Below are positions 6,524-6,718 of a DNA stretch of 6,718 bases, piece by piece. The stretch's first letter is position 1, and every line of letters starts with the position of its first letter. This DNA is from an uncultured Dehalococcoidia bacterium. Lineage in GTDB: Bacteria; Chloroflexota; Dehalococcoidia; Lucifugimonadales; GCA-2712585. The notes below the pieces were generated by a model. The model saw only the letters and a program-made list of their open reading frames with translations, searched no databases and had not been told where the DNA came from. A program made the position numbers and the translations under genes. The DNA lies in the NCBI GenBank assembly GCA_913052045.1, contig CAJXDJ010000046.1, positions 1 to 6,718 on the forward strand, written 5' to 3'.

Positions 6524-6718
6524 AATGAGAATGTACAATTCTTTCATCAGGATTGCATGAATCTGTAAGAGCACATGACAAGTCAATCCCACATATCATA
6601 ATCTATAATATCGTTTGACTAACTAACGCTAAAAGACGATCTCGTCTCTTATTGATGGTTATATTAGAGGTTCTGCTCTGTCTTGTAAGTAAACCGGAGT
6701 TTGGGAATGAAACACCCC

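Larger units (their letters stand above)
5811..6718. other. Gene-free, A+T-rich, repeat-bearing region of eukaryote-like character
   Basis: No credible coding frame, tRNA or rRNA is visible on either strand over this stretch. Lines counted by hand range from 18 to 38 percent G+C, against 40 to 50 percent in counted lines of the bacterial genes. CpG is sparse outside the minisatellite (several 60-base lines have none), while TG/CA runs such as gaatgtgatgtgatgt (6271-6286) and cacacacctacacaccca are frequent. It contains repeats B and C, a 7-bp minisatellite (6324-6431), and several short hairpins: 6245-6257, 6455-6478, 6486-6523 and 6634-6647. These traits are commoner in eukaryotic intergenic DNA than in bacteria, but composition alone does not prove origin. 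Confidence 0.6.

Noticed and set aside
6634..6647. agacga/tcgtct hairpin as a terminator
   Set aside because: A six-base stem with a two-base centre, no U-tract of note and no gene ending nearby.
6685..6692. Splice donor-like tgtaagta near the right edge
   Set aside because: A GTAAGT motif occurs easily by chance and no coding frame leads into it.

Overview
The window holds two different kinds of DNA. Positions 1 to about 5747 are bacterial: four protein genes, all on the minus strand, tightly packed, without introns, and with clear Shine-Dalgarno sites before the chosen ATG codons. Positions from about 5748 to 6718 carry no recognisable gene, are visibly richer in A+T, and are made of short palindromes, dispersed repeats and a degenerate 7-bp minisatellite. 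The bacterial part fits an uncultured heterotroph that carries amidohydrolase-type catabolic genes. The lineage cannot be fixed from the sequence. A Chloroflexota/SAR202-like or other host-associated marine bacterium is only a guess. The repeat part looks more like eukaryotic, possibly metazoan, non-coding DNA, so the window may be a host/symbiont assembly chimera, a transfer junction, or the edge of a decaying bacterial genome.

Layout in the direction of transcription (right to left). First comes the C-terminal half of a fold-type II PLP enzyme related to threonine synthase (5202-5789). Its N-terminal half, which should carry the PLP-lysine, is missing, and the reading frame runs into a repeat at 5748. 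After 92 bp comes an intact hydantoinase A / 5-oxoprolinase N-terminal-type ATPase subunit (3013-5109). Its TGA is followed directly by the ATG of an intact hydantoinase B-type subunit (1288-3012), so the two are probably translationally coupled and form one heteromeric ATP-dependent enzyme that hydrolyses or carboxylates a substrate. The next gap (1092-1287) has a weak terminator-like hairpin followed by a good sigma70-type promoter. This promoter drives a thiamine-diphosphate enzyme of the benzoylformate decarboxylase / acetolactate synthase type (6-1091). That ORF stops after the PYR and central domains and lacks the cofactor-binding PP domain. Its stop overlaps a possible new ATG (TAATG), so it is either a split enzyme or a broken gene.

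Together the genes suggest breakdown of a cyclic amide or a related nitrogenous or keto compound: HyuA/HyuB opens or carboxylates the substrate, and the ThDP and PLP enzymes act on 2-oxo or amino acid products. The substrate is unknown. The two most unusual items are a perfect 21-bp inverted repeat inside the hyuB coding sequence (2297-2344) and the abrupt junction at 5747/5748 between a truncated enzyme gene and a palindrome-bounded repeat family.
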